Source: Deinococcus humi
GTDB taxonomy: Bacteria > Deinococcota > Deinococci > Deinococcales > Deinococcaceae
Length of the DNA: 64,000 nt
Assembly (NCBI RefSeq): GCF_014201875.1
Contig: NZ_JACHFL010000001.1
Coordinates: 186,001-250,000, forward strand
Direction of reading: 5' to 3'
The notes beneath the pieces are model-generated. The model had not been told where the DNA came from and searched no databases. It saw only the letters and a program-made list of their open reading frames with translations. Made by a program: the position numbers and the translations under genes. Positions within the stretch are counted from its first letter, which is position 1, and each line of letters opens with the position of its first letter. Positions 40,230 through 52,965 of the stretch are shown here, piece after piece.

Positions 40230-41545
40230 TACTTACCTCCCGGTACGGGGCTGGAAGTCTTTGCAATTTGGGCAGAGGCATTTTGAGCCGCGTCCGATGA
40301 ACCGTAGACGGGCGTGTCGTTCCAGTAGTTGGCCTCTTCGGGCAACTTGAGGGTCCGCAGATAAGCGGCCACGTCGTCAATTTCCTCATCGGTCAGGACG
40401 CCGCCCTTGACCTGCTTGCCGTTGGCCGTGTATTCGCTGCCGTCATAAGTGGGCATCAGGCTGCCGGGTTTGACGTAGGGGCTGTGCTTGATCCAGGCAT
40501 GCAAGATCTCTTTAGCCCTTGGAGTTTCCCAGTGTTCTTCTTCCATGAACTCCCACATCCCCGCGCCCAGGGTACGGCGGGTCCCGAAGAAGCTCAGGTC
40601 TGGACCAGCTACGCCCGCCGCCGTGGTGCCCTGAATACGGTGGCAGGCGGCGCAGGCCAGCGCACCAGTCGCGGGTTTGCCCTGCATAAAGATCGCGTAG
40701 CCACGCGCTTCAGCGCTGTCTGCGGCAGGTTCGGGAGCCCGGTAGGCTTTGGCCGCCGCGAGGAAGCTGTTGTAGCGGGCCTGATCCAGGGCGATGACCT
40801 TGTAGCGCATGTTGGCATGGCTGGCGCCGCACAACTGCGTACAGTTACCCTGATAGACGGCGGCGCGGTCGATGTCCACGTTCCAGGTCTTGAGGGTGGC
40901 GGGCATGGCCGCACGCTGCCCACCGATGTTCGGTGCCCAGAATCCGTGGATCACGTCACCGCTGGTAATGGTCAGTGCCACACTCTGCTTGGTCGGCATG
41001 ATCATCTCGTTGCCGTTGGTCACGTTGCCACCCGCATCCGCCTTGACCTCAGGATACGAGAAGTTCCACCAGAACTGCCGGGCCAGCACGTCAATCTTGC
41101 TGGCCTGGTCTGGCACGGGATTGAGGATCGCCATGCTGCGCACGGTCAGCACCGCCAGCGCCATAACGATAATCACCGGCACCACCACCAGGATCACTTC
41201 CAGACGATTGTTGCCGTGGAACTGCGCAGGCGGTGCGGTGTTCTTATCGTCACGGAATTTGTTGACAGTGTAAAAAAGTGCGTAGGACACGGCCACGAAA
41301 ATAATGACCGACATGACGATGGCGAAGATACTCATGAACGCAACTTCCCGATTGAAGCCCGACGCCAGATCGCCCATGCTGATCAGCTGCCGCGAGCCGC
41401 ATCCGCTGAGCAGCGTCACGCCCAGGCCAGCCATGACGCCGTACCCAAGATTGCGCCGCAGTCTCTCCCTGGCTGCTGCCCCCGACTTCCCATGAGGCGG
41501 GTGCCCCCCCTGAGACTGGCCGCTGTGACGGTGTATGGTATTCAA
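40229..41545 (-). CDS. ctaC: Cytochrome c oxidase subunit II with fused cytochrome c domain
   Basis: A 438-residue subunit II of caa3 type. A lipoprotein-like lipobox LLSGC (Cys about residue 49), two membrane helices, then a CuA cupredoxin with [11 protein letters not shown] and [14 protein letters not shown] supplying His, Cys, Cys, His and Met ligands. A cytochrome c domain follows with CAACH and an axial Met in GSLMPTYDG. The start codon is TTG (41543-41545), supported by AAGGAG six bases upstream; there is no nearby in-frame ATG that keeps the N terminus. It overlaps ctaD by one base. Confidence 0.94.
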
Positions 41546-41702
41546 CTTCCGCTCCTTATCCTGTGCCCTGAATCCTGTGTTCCGGCTCTAGCGCTGTGGG
41601 ACTTTTCCCGTGCTGTCTTCTTTGAATCACCGGCAGTTTAACGCCTCACGCGGCAGATTGGGAGTTTGCTGCCACGCCCCGACACCCGTAACCGGGCGGG
41701 AC

Positions 41703-41783
41703 TGACCGAACGGTCAAGCGTTGCCCCTATTTAAGCAGAGGTCCGGGTGGGCAAGTGTCCTTACTCCGCTGCTGGAGCGGAGT
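41703..41783 (-). promoter_or_regulatory. Palindrome and hairpin in the ctaB-ctaC gap
   Basis: TGACCG-AA-CGGTCA (41703-41716) is a perfect 6-bp-arm inverted repeat. On the minus strand it reads TTGACCGTTCGGTCAG and could overlap a -35 (TTGACC) for ctaC, about 150 bases upstream of its start. Between it and ctaB, ACTCCGCT (41763-41770) pairs with AGCGGAGT (41776-41783), a hairpin without U tract that may end the ctaAB transcript. No gene lies in this 283-base gap. Confidence 0.45.
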
Positions 41784-41829
41784 ATTTCGTGCCCTGTTCT
41801 CCTCACGGGCGCGTCTGGTTAGGGAAGTT

Positions 41830-42753
41830 TCAGCCCAGATGTGCGAAGACGATGCGGTCCACCGCGCCCATGACGAACAAGATCGCCAGATACAGCATCG
41901 AGTACAGATACAGCGGCACAGCCACCTTGCGCTCGACCTTGTTGCCCGCAAAAATGTGCTTGTACAGCCGCCATGACAGCGTCAGCAGCCAGCCGCCCAG
42001 CGCCGCCGCGCTGATGATGTAGATCGCACCGACCTCATGCAGCAGCACCGGCATCAGTGACAGCACCACCGTATAGATAGCGTACAGCCCGATCTGCGCC
42101 ACGGTCAGCTTGTCACCGTGCACCACCGGCAGCATGGGAATGCCCACCTCACGGTACTCGTCCTTGATCATCAGGGCCAGTGCCCAGAAATGCACCGGCG
42201 TCCAGAAGAAGATGATCGCGAACAGGAACCATGCGAACAGATTGAGGTCGCCTGTGACGGCGGCCCAGCCCACCAGCGGAGGAAAGCAGCCGGCGGCCCC
42301 ACCCAGCACGATGTTATGCCAGGTATGCCGTTTGAGCAGCATCGAATAGACGACCACGTAGGTCACAAAGCCCGCCAGGCTCATCCACGCAGCCAGGGGT
42401 GAGCCCCAGACCCACAGCATGATGAACGACAGGAGTTGCAGTGAGGTGCCGAAGATGGCCGCGTCGCGGGAGCTGATCAGCCCGCTGGTGGTGGGCCGCT
42501 TGGCCGTGCGCGCCATCTTGATGTCGATGTCGCGGTCGATAATCATGTTGAACACGCCCGCCGACCCGGCGGACATGAACCCGGCGACGCTGACCACGAT
42601 CAGCAGCCACAGCCCCGGCCACCCGCGCGCCGCCATGAACATGGCCGCGACGGTGGTCCACAACAGCAGCGAGATCACCTTGGGTTTGGTCAGCGCCAGA
42701 TAATCGCGCCAGCCGGCCCGAGTGGGTGTTCCGGACAGTCGGGTGGTCGTCAT
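41830..42753 (-). CDS. ctaB: Protohaem IX farnesyltransferase (haem O synthase)
   Basis: A 307-residue UbiA-family prenyltransferase with eight or nine helices that farnesylates haem B to haem O. The aspartate motif [20 protein letters not shown] and the second motif [15 protein letters not shown] are present, with [13 protein letters not shown] at the N terminus. Its ATG overlaps the ctaA stop as ATGA, so ctaA and ctaB are coupled and supply haem A for the oxidase encoded downstream. Confidence 0.95.
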   Translation of the reverse strand: MTTTRLSGTPTRAGWRDYLALTKPKVISLLLWTTVAAMFMAARGWPGLWLLIVVSVAGFMSAGSAGVFNMIIDRDIDIKMARTAKRPTTSGLISSRDAAIFGTSLQLLSFIMLWVWGSPLAAWMSLAGFVTYVVVYSMLLKRHTWHNIVLGGAAGCFPPLVGWAAVTGDLNLFAWFLFAIIFFWTPVHFWALALMIKDEYREVGIPMLPVVHGDKLTVAQIGLYAIYTVVLSLMPVLLHEVGAIYIISAAALGGWLLTLSWRLYKHIFAGNKVERKVAVPLYLYSMLYLAILFVMGAVDRIVFAHLG

Positions 42754-43766
42754 GCCGCCACCCCCGACAGAGCCGGGCGGGTGGCCCGCAGCGCCGTCAG
42801 TGCATGGTAGGTCAGCATCACGGCGGCCAGCCACAGCGCGCAGGCCAGCAGCAGGTGGGTCAGTTGCATCCACGCCGGGGCCTTGAACGCCACGTTGGCG
42901 AAGCCCGCGACCATCTGAAGACCCAGGACACTCCACATGTACAGGCTCCAGCGACTTACCTCTGCCGAGGGGCGCTCACGGCGCAGGAACAGACCCAGCC
43001 ACACCAGGAAGGCCGCCGTCAACACCGCCAGCATGGGATGAACGACACGCAGGTTCTCGATCACGCCCGCCGTGGCCGCAAAATCGCGCCGCACCGTGTC
43101 GACCGGAGTGCCGTCGGCGGGCAGGAACAGCAGATCGCCCAGGGCCGTCACTGCGCCCGCCATGCCCAGCACCAGCACCAGGCCCAGGCCGGTGAAACTC
43201 CACAGCCCGGCCAGTCCCTGCCCGCGCAGTCGCAGGCGCGGTTTGCCCAAGGCCCACAGCGCGGTCAGCAGGAGCGCTCCCAGCAGAAGGAAGGTGTTGG
43301 CCAGATGAATACCCTGCACGAAGCCGCGCGCCGGATCGGTGCTCTGCGCGGTCAGACCCAGCAGCACCTGCACGCCGCCCACCAGCCCTTCCAGAAAAAT
43401 CAGGCCCAGGCTGAGCAGCGCGCCGAAACGGGCCGGATGGCCGGGCCCGGTGACCAGAAAGGCCAGCGCCACCAGCGCGATGGCCAGCAGCCCGCTCACG
43501 CCGCTGGTCAGACGATGACTGAATTCGATCACCGTGTGAAGTGTCGGATTCTGCGGCACCACCACACCATTACACAGAGGCCAGTGGTCCCCGCAACCGG
43601 CCCCGGCCCCGGTCAAACGCACCACCGCACCCCACAGGATTACCAATACGTTGTAGGCCAGCGCCCCCCAGGCCAGCCGGGGCAACCACACCCCCGGCAG
43701 CGTGCGCGGGGCAGTCAGCGTTCTGCTCAACTCCTCACCTTCCCTTGTCGCCCGGTGCTCTGCCAC
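42750..43766 (-). CDS. ctaA: Haem A synthase
   Basis: A 338-residue eight-helix protein that oxidises haem O to haem A. The first half has [22 protein letters not shown] with the Cys pair, EFSHRLTSG and QGIHLANTF haem ligands; the second half repeats the topology ([16 protein letters not shown]). The start is a GTG (43764-43766); a TTG with AGGTGAGG upstream, 12 codons further in, is an alternative. It heads the ctaA-ctaB unit. A TAGAAT -10-like element lies near 43805-43810. Confidence 0.93.
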   Translation of the reverse strand: MAEHRATREGEELSRTLTAPRTLPGVWLPRLAWGALAYNVLVILWGAVVRLTGAGAGCGDHWPLCNGVVVPQNPTLHTVIEFSHRLTSGVSGLLAIALVALAFLVTGPGHPARFGALLSLGLIFLEGLVGGVQVLLGLTAQSTDPARGFVQGIHLANTFLLLGALLLTALWALGKPRLRLRGQGLAGLWSFTGLGLVLVLGMAGAVTALGDLLFLPADGTPVDTVRRDFAATAGVIENLRVVHPMLAVLTAAFLVWLGLFLRRERPSAEVSRWSLYMWSVLGLQMVAGFANVAFKAPAWMQLTHLLLACALWLAAVMLTYHALTALRATRPALSGVAA

Positions 43767-44004
43767 GCATGAAAGCTGTCAGAGACCGGGCAGCGAATGA
43801 CAGAACATATTCTACTCGCCTATACCGGCGGCGGATTGTCCCCCACTGGGAATTGGGCGGCACAAACCTCTAGGGTCCTGGGGCACAAGGGGCTCAAGGA
43901 CCTGTCCTCTCGCCTTACCCCTTGCCGCGACTCCTTGGGTCACCCGACTCACCCCTTCGTCCGGGCCATCCCGCCCACAGCCCGGCCCTAGACTGCCCGG
44001 TGAT

Positions 44005-44484
44005 ATGGCAGCAATCATCAACGAGTGGGCGGTCATCATGATCGTTTTGAGTGGAATCGCCCTGTGTACGGGCGTGTACTTTATTCGCACGGGCAGGCGC
44101 GTGTGGCACATGCGCGCCATGCTCACCGCCAGCGCCCTGGCCACGGTCTTTCTGGTGCTGTACCTGACCCGTCTGGGCCTGGGCTACGAGAAGGTCTTCA
44201 CCGGGCCGCAGGAGTGGCGGCCTGCGTACTACATTCTCCTCATCAGCCACATCATCCTGGCCGCCGCCAATCTGCCGCTGGCCCTGGTGGCCCTGTGGAA
44301 CGCCTGGAATGGCCTGAAGCGGGCCGGAACGCTCGAGAATATCGAAGCGCCCGCCGCCCGCCCCTACTTCAACCGCCACCGTGCGTGGGTGCGCTGGACC
44401 GTGCCGGTGTGGCTGTACGTGGCGGTGACAGGCTGGATCATCTACCTGGTGCTGGGCCGATGGGGCGAGGTGGTCACCGGGTAA
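44005..44484 (+). CDS. DUF420 membrane protein
   Basis: A 159-residue protein with four to five helices. Conserved His-rich positions of DUF420 are readable: [17 protein letters not shown] and [28 protein letters not shown]420 genes usually sit beside cytochrome oxidase operons and are suspected assembly factors, which fits its place next to ctaA. TAGACT (43989-43994) ends ten bases before the ATG, implying a leader of at most a few bases. Confidence 0.82.
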   Translation: MAAIINEWAVIMIVLSGIALCTGVYFIRTGRRVWHMRAMLTASALATVFLVLYLTRLGLGYEKVFTGPQEWRPAYYILLISHIILAAANLPLALVALWNAWNGLKRAGTLENIEAPAARPYFNRHRAWVRWTVPVWLYVAVTGWIIYLVLGRWGEVVTG

Positions 44485-44498
44485 CACCGGCCCACAAG

Positions 44499-44560
44499 AA
44501 GCGCCACTCCGATCCCGACAAACGGAACCTGGAGCGGCGCTTTGTACAGCTGGGCTGTAC
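44499..44560. terminator. Two tandem hairpins between convergent genes
   Basis: AAGCGCC-A-CTCC (44499-44510) pairs with GGAG-C-GGCGCTT (44531-44542), then GTACAGC-TGG-GCTGTAC (44544-44560) forms a second perfect hairpin. They fill the gap between the DUF420 gene and the convergent 44588 gene and probably end both transcripts; neither has a long U tract. Confidence 0.55.
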
Positions 44561-44587
44561 CTCCAGCCGATCTGAGACCTGACTGGG

Positions 44588-44845
44588 TCAGGCTTTAGGC
44601 GGGAACGCCAGATGGCCCTCGAAGTGCCAGCCGCTGAACTTGTAAGGCTTCTTCTCGATCAGTGTGCCGCGCATGATGCCGTGCTGGGTGTTGACCTGCA
44701 CGTCGCAGCGGCCCTGGCCCTGGCAGTTTTTCTGCAAAGCCTCGATATCGCTTTCCAATGTACCGGCGGGCAGCGTCTTGCCCTCGGCGTAGATCGCCAG
44801 CTTCTTGTTTGGCTGCACCACATATTTTCCTTCCAGAATCAGCAT
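44588..44845 (-). CDS. Small soluble protein of unknown function
   Basis: An 85-residue protein without signal peptide or membrane helix. It contains two cysteines (KNCQGQGRCDVQ) that could form a disulfide or a metal pair. The short strands and Gly/Lys pattern suggest a small beta fold. TATTCT (44852-44857) ends six bases before the ATG. It is divergent from the MFS gene, whose -10 lies about 80 bases to the right. I do not recognise a family. Confidence 0.65.
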   Translation of the reverse strand: MLILEGKYVVQPNKKLAIYAEGKTLPAGTLESDIEALQKNCQGQGRCDVQVNTQHGIMRGTLIEKKPYKFSGWHFEGHLAFPPKA

Positions 44846-44949
44846 CCCTTCAGAATACGCGATGGCAGTAAAGAAGAATGTTCCACGGCCAGAGCAGGGC
44901 TCCCTCTGTCACCTGGGGAGAGACGCCCGCACAGGCCTACACTGCGCGG

Positions 44950-46284
44950 GTGAGCCTCACGCCTGAACCGCAGACCCCAGGCCAGTCCACCGCCGGCCAG
45001 AACGTGCTGCACCTGCCCGAGTTCCGCGCCATGCTGCTGGCCGCCGTGACCAGCACGCTGGCCAGCCGCGCCGTGGCCCTGACGGTGGCCTACCAGCTGT
45101 ACCAGATCACCAAAAACCCGCTGACGCTCGGCATCCTGGGACTGGTGGAGGCCATTCCAGCCCTGAGCCTGGCGCTGTTCGGCGGCGTGGTGGCGGACCG
45201 CAATGACCGCCGCCGCATCCTGCTCATGACCATTGGGGTGGAGGTGATCTGTGCCCTGCTGTTCGCTCTATACGCGCCGCACGCCGCCGTCAACGGCATC
45301 TGGCCGATCCTGGCCCTGATCTTCACGCTGGGGGTGGCGCGCGGGTTTTCCGATCCGGCGCTGCCCGCCTTTCAGGCGCAGGTGGTGCCGCGCGAGTTGC
45401 TGCTGCGGGCCTCGGCGTGGCGCTCGAGTGCAGGGCAGGCGGCGGCCATCACGGGTCCGGCGCTGGGCGGGGTGCTGTACGCCTCGGTTGGCGCGGCAGG
45501 TGCGTACGGTGTGGCCTGCGCGTTGCTGCTGGTGTCGCTGGCCTGCGTGGCCTACGTCAAGCCCAAACCGAAACCGCGCTTCGTTCCCGGCGAGCCAATC
45601 TGGCGGAGCATCAAGGAAGGGCTGGCTTTCGTGGTGGGCCGACAGGTGCTGGTGGGCAGCATGGCGCTCGACCTCTTCAGCGTGCTGTTCGGGGGCGCGG
45701 TGGCCCTGCTGCCCATCTTCGCCTCCGATATCCTGCGGGTGGGGCCGGTTGGCCTGAGCGTCATGGTGGCCGCCCCAAGCGTGGGGGCGCTGGGGGTCAT
45801 GCTGTACGCCACGCACCGCCCGCCGGGCAAGAATGCGGGCCGCACGCTGCTGGTGGCGGTGGCGGGCTTCGGCGTGAGCATCATCACCTTCGGCCTGTCC
45901 CACAATTTCTATCTGAGTGTGGCCGCGCTGGTTGCCACCGGCCTGTTTGACGGCATCAGCATGGTGATCCGCAGCGCCACGTTGCAACTCAAGGCACCGG
46001 ACCATATGCGCGGACGGGTCAACTCGGTCAGCGGCATGTTCATCGGGGCCAGCAATGAACTGGGCGCTTTCGAGAGCGGCGTGGCGGCCAGCCTGCTCGG
46101 CACGGCCCGCAGCGTGTGGCTGGGCGGCATCGTCACCTTGATCGTGGTGGGTGTGACTGCGTACCTGGCTCCCGAACTGCGGGCCATGAATCTGGACGAC
46201 ATCGAAGATGATCTGCCGCACGACCTGCCCGAGGCAGATATGGCGGCACCCAAGCCTTCGCCAGACGTCGCGCCGCGTCTCTGA
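44950..46284 (+). CDS. MFS transporter (MFS_3/EntS-like), GTG start
   Basis: A 444-residue, 12-helix major facilitator protein. The loop 2-3 motif [15 protein letters not shown] and the domain-linking [19 protein letters not shown] region ([12 protein letters not shown]) are characteristic of the MFS_3 group, which exports siderophores or drugs. Substrate unknown. I place the start at the GTG 44950 because TACACT (44938-44943) ends exactly six bases before it; the in-frame ATG at 44878 lies upstream of that promoter. The C-terminal tail is acidic ([15 protein letters not shown]). Confidence 0.85.
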   Translation: MSLTPEPQTPGQSTAGQNVLHLPEFRAMLLAAVTSTLASRAVALTVAYQLYQITKNPLTLGILGLVEAIPALSLALFGGVVADRNDRRRILLMTIGVEVICALLFALYAPHAAVNGIWPILALIFTLGVARGFSDPALPAFQAQVVPRELLLRASAWRSSAGQAAAITGPALGGVLYASVGAAGAYGVACALLLVSLACVAYVKPKPKPRFVPGEPIWRSIKEGLAFVVGRQVLVGSMALDLFSVLFGGAVALLPIFASDILRVGPVGLSVMVAAPSVGALGVMLYATHRPPGKNAGRTLLVAVAGFGVSIITFGLSHNFYLSVAALVATGLFDGISMVIRSATLQLKAPDHMRGRVNSVSGMFIGASNELGAFESGVAASLLGTARSVWLGGIVTLIVVGVTAYLAPELRAMNLDDIEDDLPHDLPEADMAAPKPSPDVAPRL

Positions 46285-46288
46285 TCGG

Positions 46289-46321
46289 CGGGCTGGGGCC
46301 TTCAGCCTCGACCCCAGCCCG
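46289..46321. terminator. Hairpin between MFS and cysS genes
   Basis: CGGGCTGGGG (46289-46298) pairs with CCCCAGCCCG (46312-46321), a 10-bp stem with a 13-base loop in the convergent gap. No U tract on either side; probably a bidirectional stop or 3' end protector. Confidence 0.5.
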
Positions 46322-46357
46322 GCTGTTGAGCTTGCCAAGACCGCTCGACTGTCCGGC

Positions 46358-47839
<1,482 letters not shown>

Positions 47840-47875
47840 GGGCGGCTCCTTGGCGGGCTGAGAGGATGGGAAGAC

Positions 47876-47912
47876 AATAAAAAGCCGCGCCACAACAGCA
47901 GTCGGGGCGCGG
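47876..47912 (-). terminator. cysS leader attenuator terminator
   Basis: On the minus strand CCGCGCC (47906-47912) pairs with GGCGCGG (47885-47891) across a 14-base loop, then CTTTTTATT. It lies 20 bases after the leader-peptide stop and 36 bases before cysS. Its 5' arm CCGCG can instead pair with TGCGG of the leader ORF, with a nested GCAG/CTGC pair, giving an antiterminator. Confidence 0.8.
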
Positions 47913-47932
47913 ACGGCAGACGGAGGGCTGCT

Positions 47933-47965
47933 TTACCGCAATCGGAGGCAACACACGGTCTTCAT
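47933..47965 (-). CDS. cysS leader peptide with tandem Cys codons
   Basis: A 10-codon ORF, MKTVCCLRLR then TAA. The Cys codons TGT TGC are at 47948-47953. A ribosome waiting at the first Cys codon would cover mRNA only to about the CGA codon, leaving TGCGG (codons TTG CGG) free to pair with the terminator's 5' arm; a ribosome that reaches the stop covers TGCGG and the terminator forms. TAAGCT ends seven bases before the ATG, so the leader peptide itself is likely leaderless. Function is inferred from layout. Confidence 0.75.
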   Translation of the reverse strand: MKTVCCLRLR

Positions 47966-47972
47966 AGGGAGC

Positions 47973-47978
47973 AGCTTA
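47973..47978 (-). promoter_or_regulatory. -10 element of the cysS leader transcript
   Basis: TAAGCT on the minus strand, seven bases before the leader-peptide ATG and downstream of the preceding gene's stop, so cysS has its own promoter. No consensus -35. Confidence 0.55.
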
Positions 47979-48010
47979 GCAGATGGAGGGGCGAAGAGCG
48001 GAATCCAAAC

Positions 48011-48436
48011 TCAATCTTCAGGCCACACCTGAATCACAAAGGTCAGACCGCCTTCTGGATTTGGCCGCCCCGCGACCCGCAGCCAGACCCGGCCAGGTGG
48101 CACCGGAACGTAAATTTCTGGACTCTCCATAAGTACGATGTCTCCCATAGCGAGAAGGCCGGAATCAATCGTCAGAATGGCCTCAGCGTAAGTGGGCCAT
48201 TCGCCCGATGGGGGCAGGGGAGCATTTGGAAAGACCTCAATGCCGACGAATATTGTGAAAATCCAATCACGCTCATCCCAGCAAGAAACCGATAGTTGTG
48301 TTTTTCTAACACTTAACGGCTCATCATCTTCCGCCGGAGGATCCCAAAGCGGGGCTTCGTCGGGGTCATAGTGGGCGTGGGGATCATAGAGAACGAAACA
48401 ACTATGGGATGGCTGAAAGCTTGCTTCGTGTGCCAT
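48011..48436 (-). CDS. Protein of unknown function
   Basis: A 141-residue acidic, Pro- and Trp-rich soluble protein with predicted beta strands and no signal peptide. It has an N-terminal His/Asp-rich segment (YDPHAHYDPDEAPLWDPP). No family is recognised; size and acidity would suit an immunity-type or small binding protein, but nothing nearby supports that. Codon choice is a little richer in A/T than in its neighbours. TAGGCT (48442-48447) ends five bases before the ATG. Confidence 0.55.
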   Translation of the reverse strand: MAHEASFQPSHSCFVLYDPHAHYDPDEAPLWDPPAEDDEPLSVRKTQLSVSCWDERDWIFTIFVGIEVFPNAPLPPSGEWPTYAEAILTIDSGLLAMGDIVLMESPEIYVPVPPGRVWLRVAGRPNPEGGLTFVIQVWPED

Positions 48437-48452
48437 ATCCCAGCCTAGACCC

Positions 48453-49658
48453 TTACTCCAGTTCCAGATAAATCGCCTTCAGGTATTCGGCTTCGGCAAA
48501 GGAGGCGTGGTGATCGGGAGCGTGGCGGGTGGTGGCCAGTTCCTTCCATTTTCTGCCGCTGGCCTGGGCTGCGGCGCGCACGGAGTCCCAGAATTCCTCG
48601 GCGCTGACGTGGGCAGAACACGAGGCACTCAGGAGGATGCCGCCCCTGTCCAGCCGCGCGATCCCATCTGCCGCCAGCCTGCCGTAAGCGCGAATGGCCC
48701 CCGCCCGCTCAGTCTCGCGGCGGGCCAGCGAGGGTGGATCGAGGACCACCAGATCGAAGGTGCGGCGGGTCCCGGACAGCCACTCGAACACATCCGCCTG
48801 TACGGTCTCATGTGACGTGGTCAGGTCCGGATTCAGCGCGAAATTGCGCTCCGCCCCGGCCAAAGCGTGAGCGCTGATGTCCAAGCTGACCACCTGTGTG
48901 GCGCCGCCCCGCGCCGCGTACAGCGAGAAGCCGCCCGAAAAGGAAAAGGCATTCAGCACCCGCCTGCCCCGCGAGAGCCGCTCTACCCGCCGCCGGTTTT
49001 CGCGCTGATCCAGAAAGAAGCCGGTTTTCTGGCCGCGCAGCACATCGGCCTCGAAGGCCAAACCAGATTCGTGAAAGACGACGGGGTTCTCTGGCAGCTC
49101 TCCCAACAGCACCTGACCGTCCGACAGTCCTGCCTCTGCCGCGTGGGCCTGAATATTGCGGCTGAGGCGCAGGATCATCGCACAGTCCGGGAAACGTTCT
49201 GAGAGAAGGTCCAGCAGGCGGTCCAGATGCGGGAACCACGCCGCCGTGTAGACCTTGAGGACCAGCACGCGGCCATAACGGTCCACCACCAGACCGCCGA
49301 AGCCGTCGGATTCGCCGTTCAGGACGCGGTAGCCGTCGGTGTCCGGCGAGTTCGCCAGGGCCGCGCGCCTGGCCAGCGCCGTCTCCAGATGGGCGGCCCA
49401 CCAGGCGTCGTCCAGCGTGGCCGGGGAGCCGGCATGCAGCACGCGCACCCGCAGCGGCGAGTGCGGGTCATACAGGCCGATCGCCAGAAAGCGGTCCCGA
49501 CGGTCATAGATCACCGCCAGTTCCCCGGCCTGACCATCGCGGTTCTGCTCGCGCACGCTGGATTCGTAGACCCAGGGATGGCCGGCACGCACGTAGCCTT
49601 CCGCCGCCGCCGTCACGCGCAGGCGCAGGCGGGGGCGGGCGGGGATGGAGACGGACAT
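48453..49658 (-). CDS. RlmI-like class I rRNA methyltransferase
   Basis: A 401-residue protein with an N-terminal PUA-type domain (residues about 10-80, [10 protein letters not shown]) and a Rossmann methyltransferase domain: [19 protein letters not shown] (SAM motif I), [22 protein letters not shown] and [14 protein letters not shown] with the catalytic-type cysteine. This matches the RlmI/YccW family that makes m5C in 23S rRNA; exact target position unknown. TACCCT (49665-49670) ends six bases before the ATG. Confidence 0.88.
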   Translation of the reverse strand: MSVSIPARPRLRLRVTAAAEGYVRAGHPWVYESSVREQNRDGQAGELAVIYDRRDRFLAIGLYDPHSPLRVRVLHAGSPATLDDAWWAAHLETALARRAALANSPDTDGYRVLNGESDGFGGLVVDRYGRVLVLKVYTAAWFPHLDRLLDLLSERFPDCAMILRLSRNIQAHAAEAGLSDGQVLLGELPENPVVFHESGLAFEADVLRGQKTGFFLDQRENRRRVERLSRGRRVLNAFSFSGGFSLYAARGGATQVVSLDISAHALAGAERNFALNPDLTTSHETVQADVFEWLSGTRRTFDLVVLDPPSLARRETERAGAIRAYGRLAADGIARLDRGGILLSASCSAHVSAEEFWDSVRAAAQASGRKWKELATTRHAPDHHASFAEAEYLKAIYLELE

Positions 49659-49727
49659 TCGCGGAGGGTAGCAGATGGGCCGGGGGCTGCGGGCGTCCCT
49701 GGCCCCAGGCCCTACACTGCTGGGCGC

Positions 49728-50423
<696 letters not shown>

Positions 50424-50461
50424 GAGGGATGCGGGCAGGTGACGGCAGGCGAAGAAAGCTC

Positions 50462-51295
50462 CTACTGCGAGCGTCCCGCGTCCCGCTCCGCCATTTCGTC
50501 CGCCCATGCCAGCACCGCCGCGCTCTGGTACGCGGCCAGCCCTTCGCCCGCGCTGTCGATATTGCGGGTAAAGCGTTCGTCGGCCACCCACATCTGCGCC
50601 AGTCCGCGCATCATCCCCGGCGAGGCGTCGTAATAACGGGCCGAGAGATGGGCGCGGTGATCGGCAGCCACTGCCCTCGCCTCAGGGGAATCCGGCGGCG
50701 TTCCGGCGTACATCAGGGCCAGATAGCGGGAAGAAATGGCGTTCATCTCGGCCTTCACCGCTTCCCAGTCGGCCCTGCTGTACTTGCTGGTGCGCCGGGC
50801 ACTCTGCCGGTAAGCGTCGGTGTCCCCCCAGCGTTCATTGGCCTCGGCCTCGTGTTCGGCAGGATCGAAACCGTCAAAGAGGTCCTTCAGTTCTGCGTTG
50901 GTCATGATAGGAACTCCCTCGCCGCGCTCGGCGGCTTTCAGATAGATCAGGGCGGCGTCCAGGGCGATCTGGGTGCGGCGCTGCTTCTCGCGCAGCAGGG
51001 CCACCTGGGTCCGCAGTGCCTCCACCTCGCTGCCGGGCGGAGCGTCCAGCAGGCGCGTGATCTCGGCCAGGGGAAACCCCAGTTCGCGGTAGCTCAGCGC
51101 CCGCCATAGCCGTGCCAGATCGGCGGGCGTGTACAGGCGGTAGCCCGCCTCCGTCCGCCCACCGGGCCTCAGCAACCCGATGTCGTCGTAGTGGTGCAGC
51201 GTGCGGACGCTCAGCCGGGTCAGCAGGGCCACCTCGCCCACCGTCCAGGTTTGTCCGGCGCTGTGTTCCGGGATCTGGGTCACGTCGTGCACCAC
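50462..51295 (-). CDS. MerR-family regulator with TipAS ligand domain
   Basis: A 277-residue regulator: MerR winged helix (TVGEVALLTRLSVRTLHHYDDIGLLRPGGRTEAGYRLY), the dimerisation coiled coil (EVEALRTQVALLREKQRRTQIALDAAL) and a TipAS-type domain (about residues 150-260) with ERWGDTDAYRQSARRTSKYS. TipAS domains trap thiopeptides and other drugs. The start is a GTG at 51293-51295 or the next GTG at 51290-51292, which sits six bases after the -10. Its promoter has a 19-bp spacer carrying a palindrome, so it is very likely autoregulated. It is downstream of the amylase gene; no resistance gene is adjacent. Confidence 0.88.
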   Translation of the reverse strand: MVHDVTQIPEHSAGQTWTVGEVALLTRLSVRTLHHYDDIGLLRPGGRTEAGYRLYTPADLARLWRALSYRELGFPLAEITRLLDAPPGSEVEALRTQVALLREKQRRTQIALDAALIYLKAAERGEGVPIMTNAELKDLFDGFDPAEHEAEANERWGDTDAYRQSARRTSKYSRADWEAVKAEMNAISSRYLALMYAGTPPDSPEARAVAADHRAHLSARYYDASPGMMRGLAQMWVADERFTRNIDSAGEGLAAYQSAAVLAWADEMAERDAGRSQ

Positions 51296-51298
51296 AGC

Positions 51299-51329
51299 AG
51301 CGTAACGGCTGACGTAACGTGAGGGTCAA
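51299..51329 (-). promoter_or_regulatory. MerR-type promoter with 19-bp spacer and palindromic operator
   Basis: On the minus strand TTGACC (51324-51329) and TACGCT (51299-51304) are separated by exactly 19 bases, longer than normal and diagnostic of MerR activation by promoter twisting. The spacer holds CTCACGT-ACGTCAG-type dyad (51309-51323) with one mismatched pair, the likely operator. Confidence 0.75.
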
Positions 51330-51388
51330 GGGAATCAGACTGGCAGGACAATAGAGAAGCACAGGACGAGCAGACCTGCTGGCCGCGC

Positions 51389-52858
<1,470 letters not shown>

Positions 52859-52903
52859 GCAGCATGTTAGTCCCGCATGGGCGGCAGATGGGAAAGTCAG
52901 AAG

Positions 52904-52937
52904 GGGGCATTGGGGGTATTGCCTCCCCCAGTGCCCC
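52904..52937 (-). terminator. Terminator of the hydroxyproline operon
   Basis: On the minus strand GGGGCACTGGGGG (52925-52937) pairs with CCCCCAATGCCCC (52904-52916, one mismatch), 8-base loop, then CTTCTGACTTT. It begins 28 bases past the last operon gene. Confidence 0.75.
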
Positions 52938-52965
52938 TCAACGAGAGTTCAGCGCAGCGCCACCC

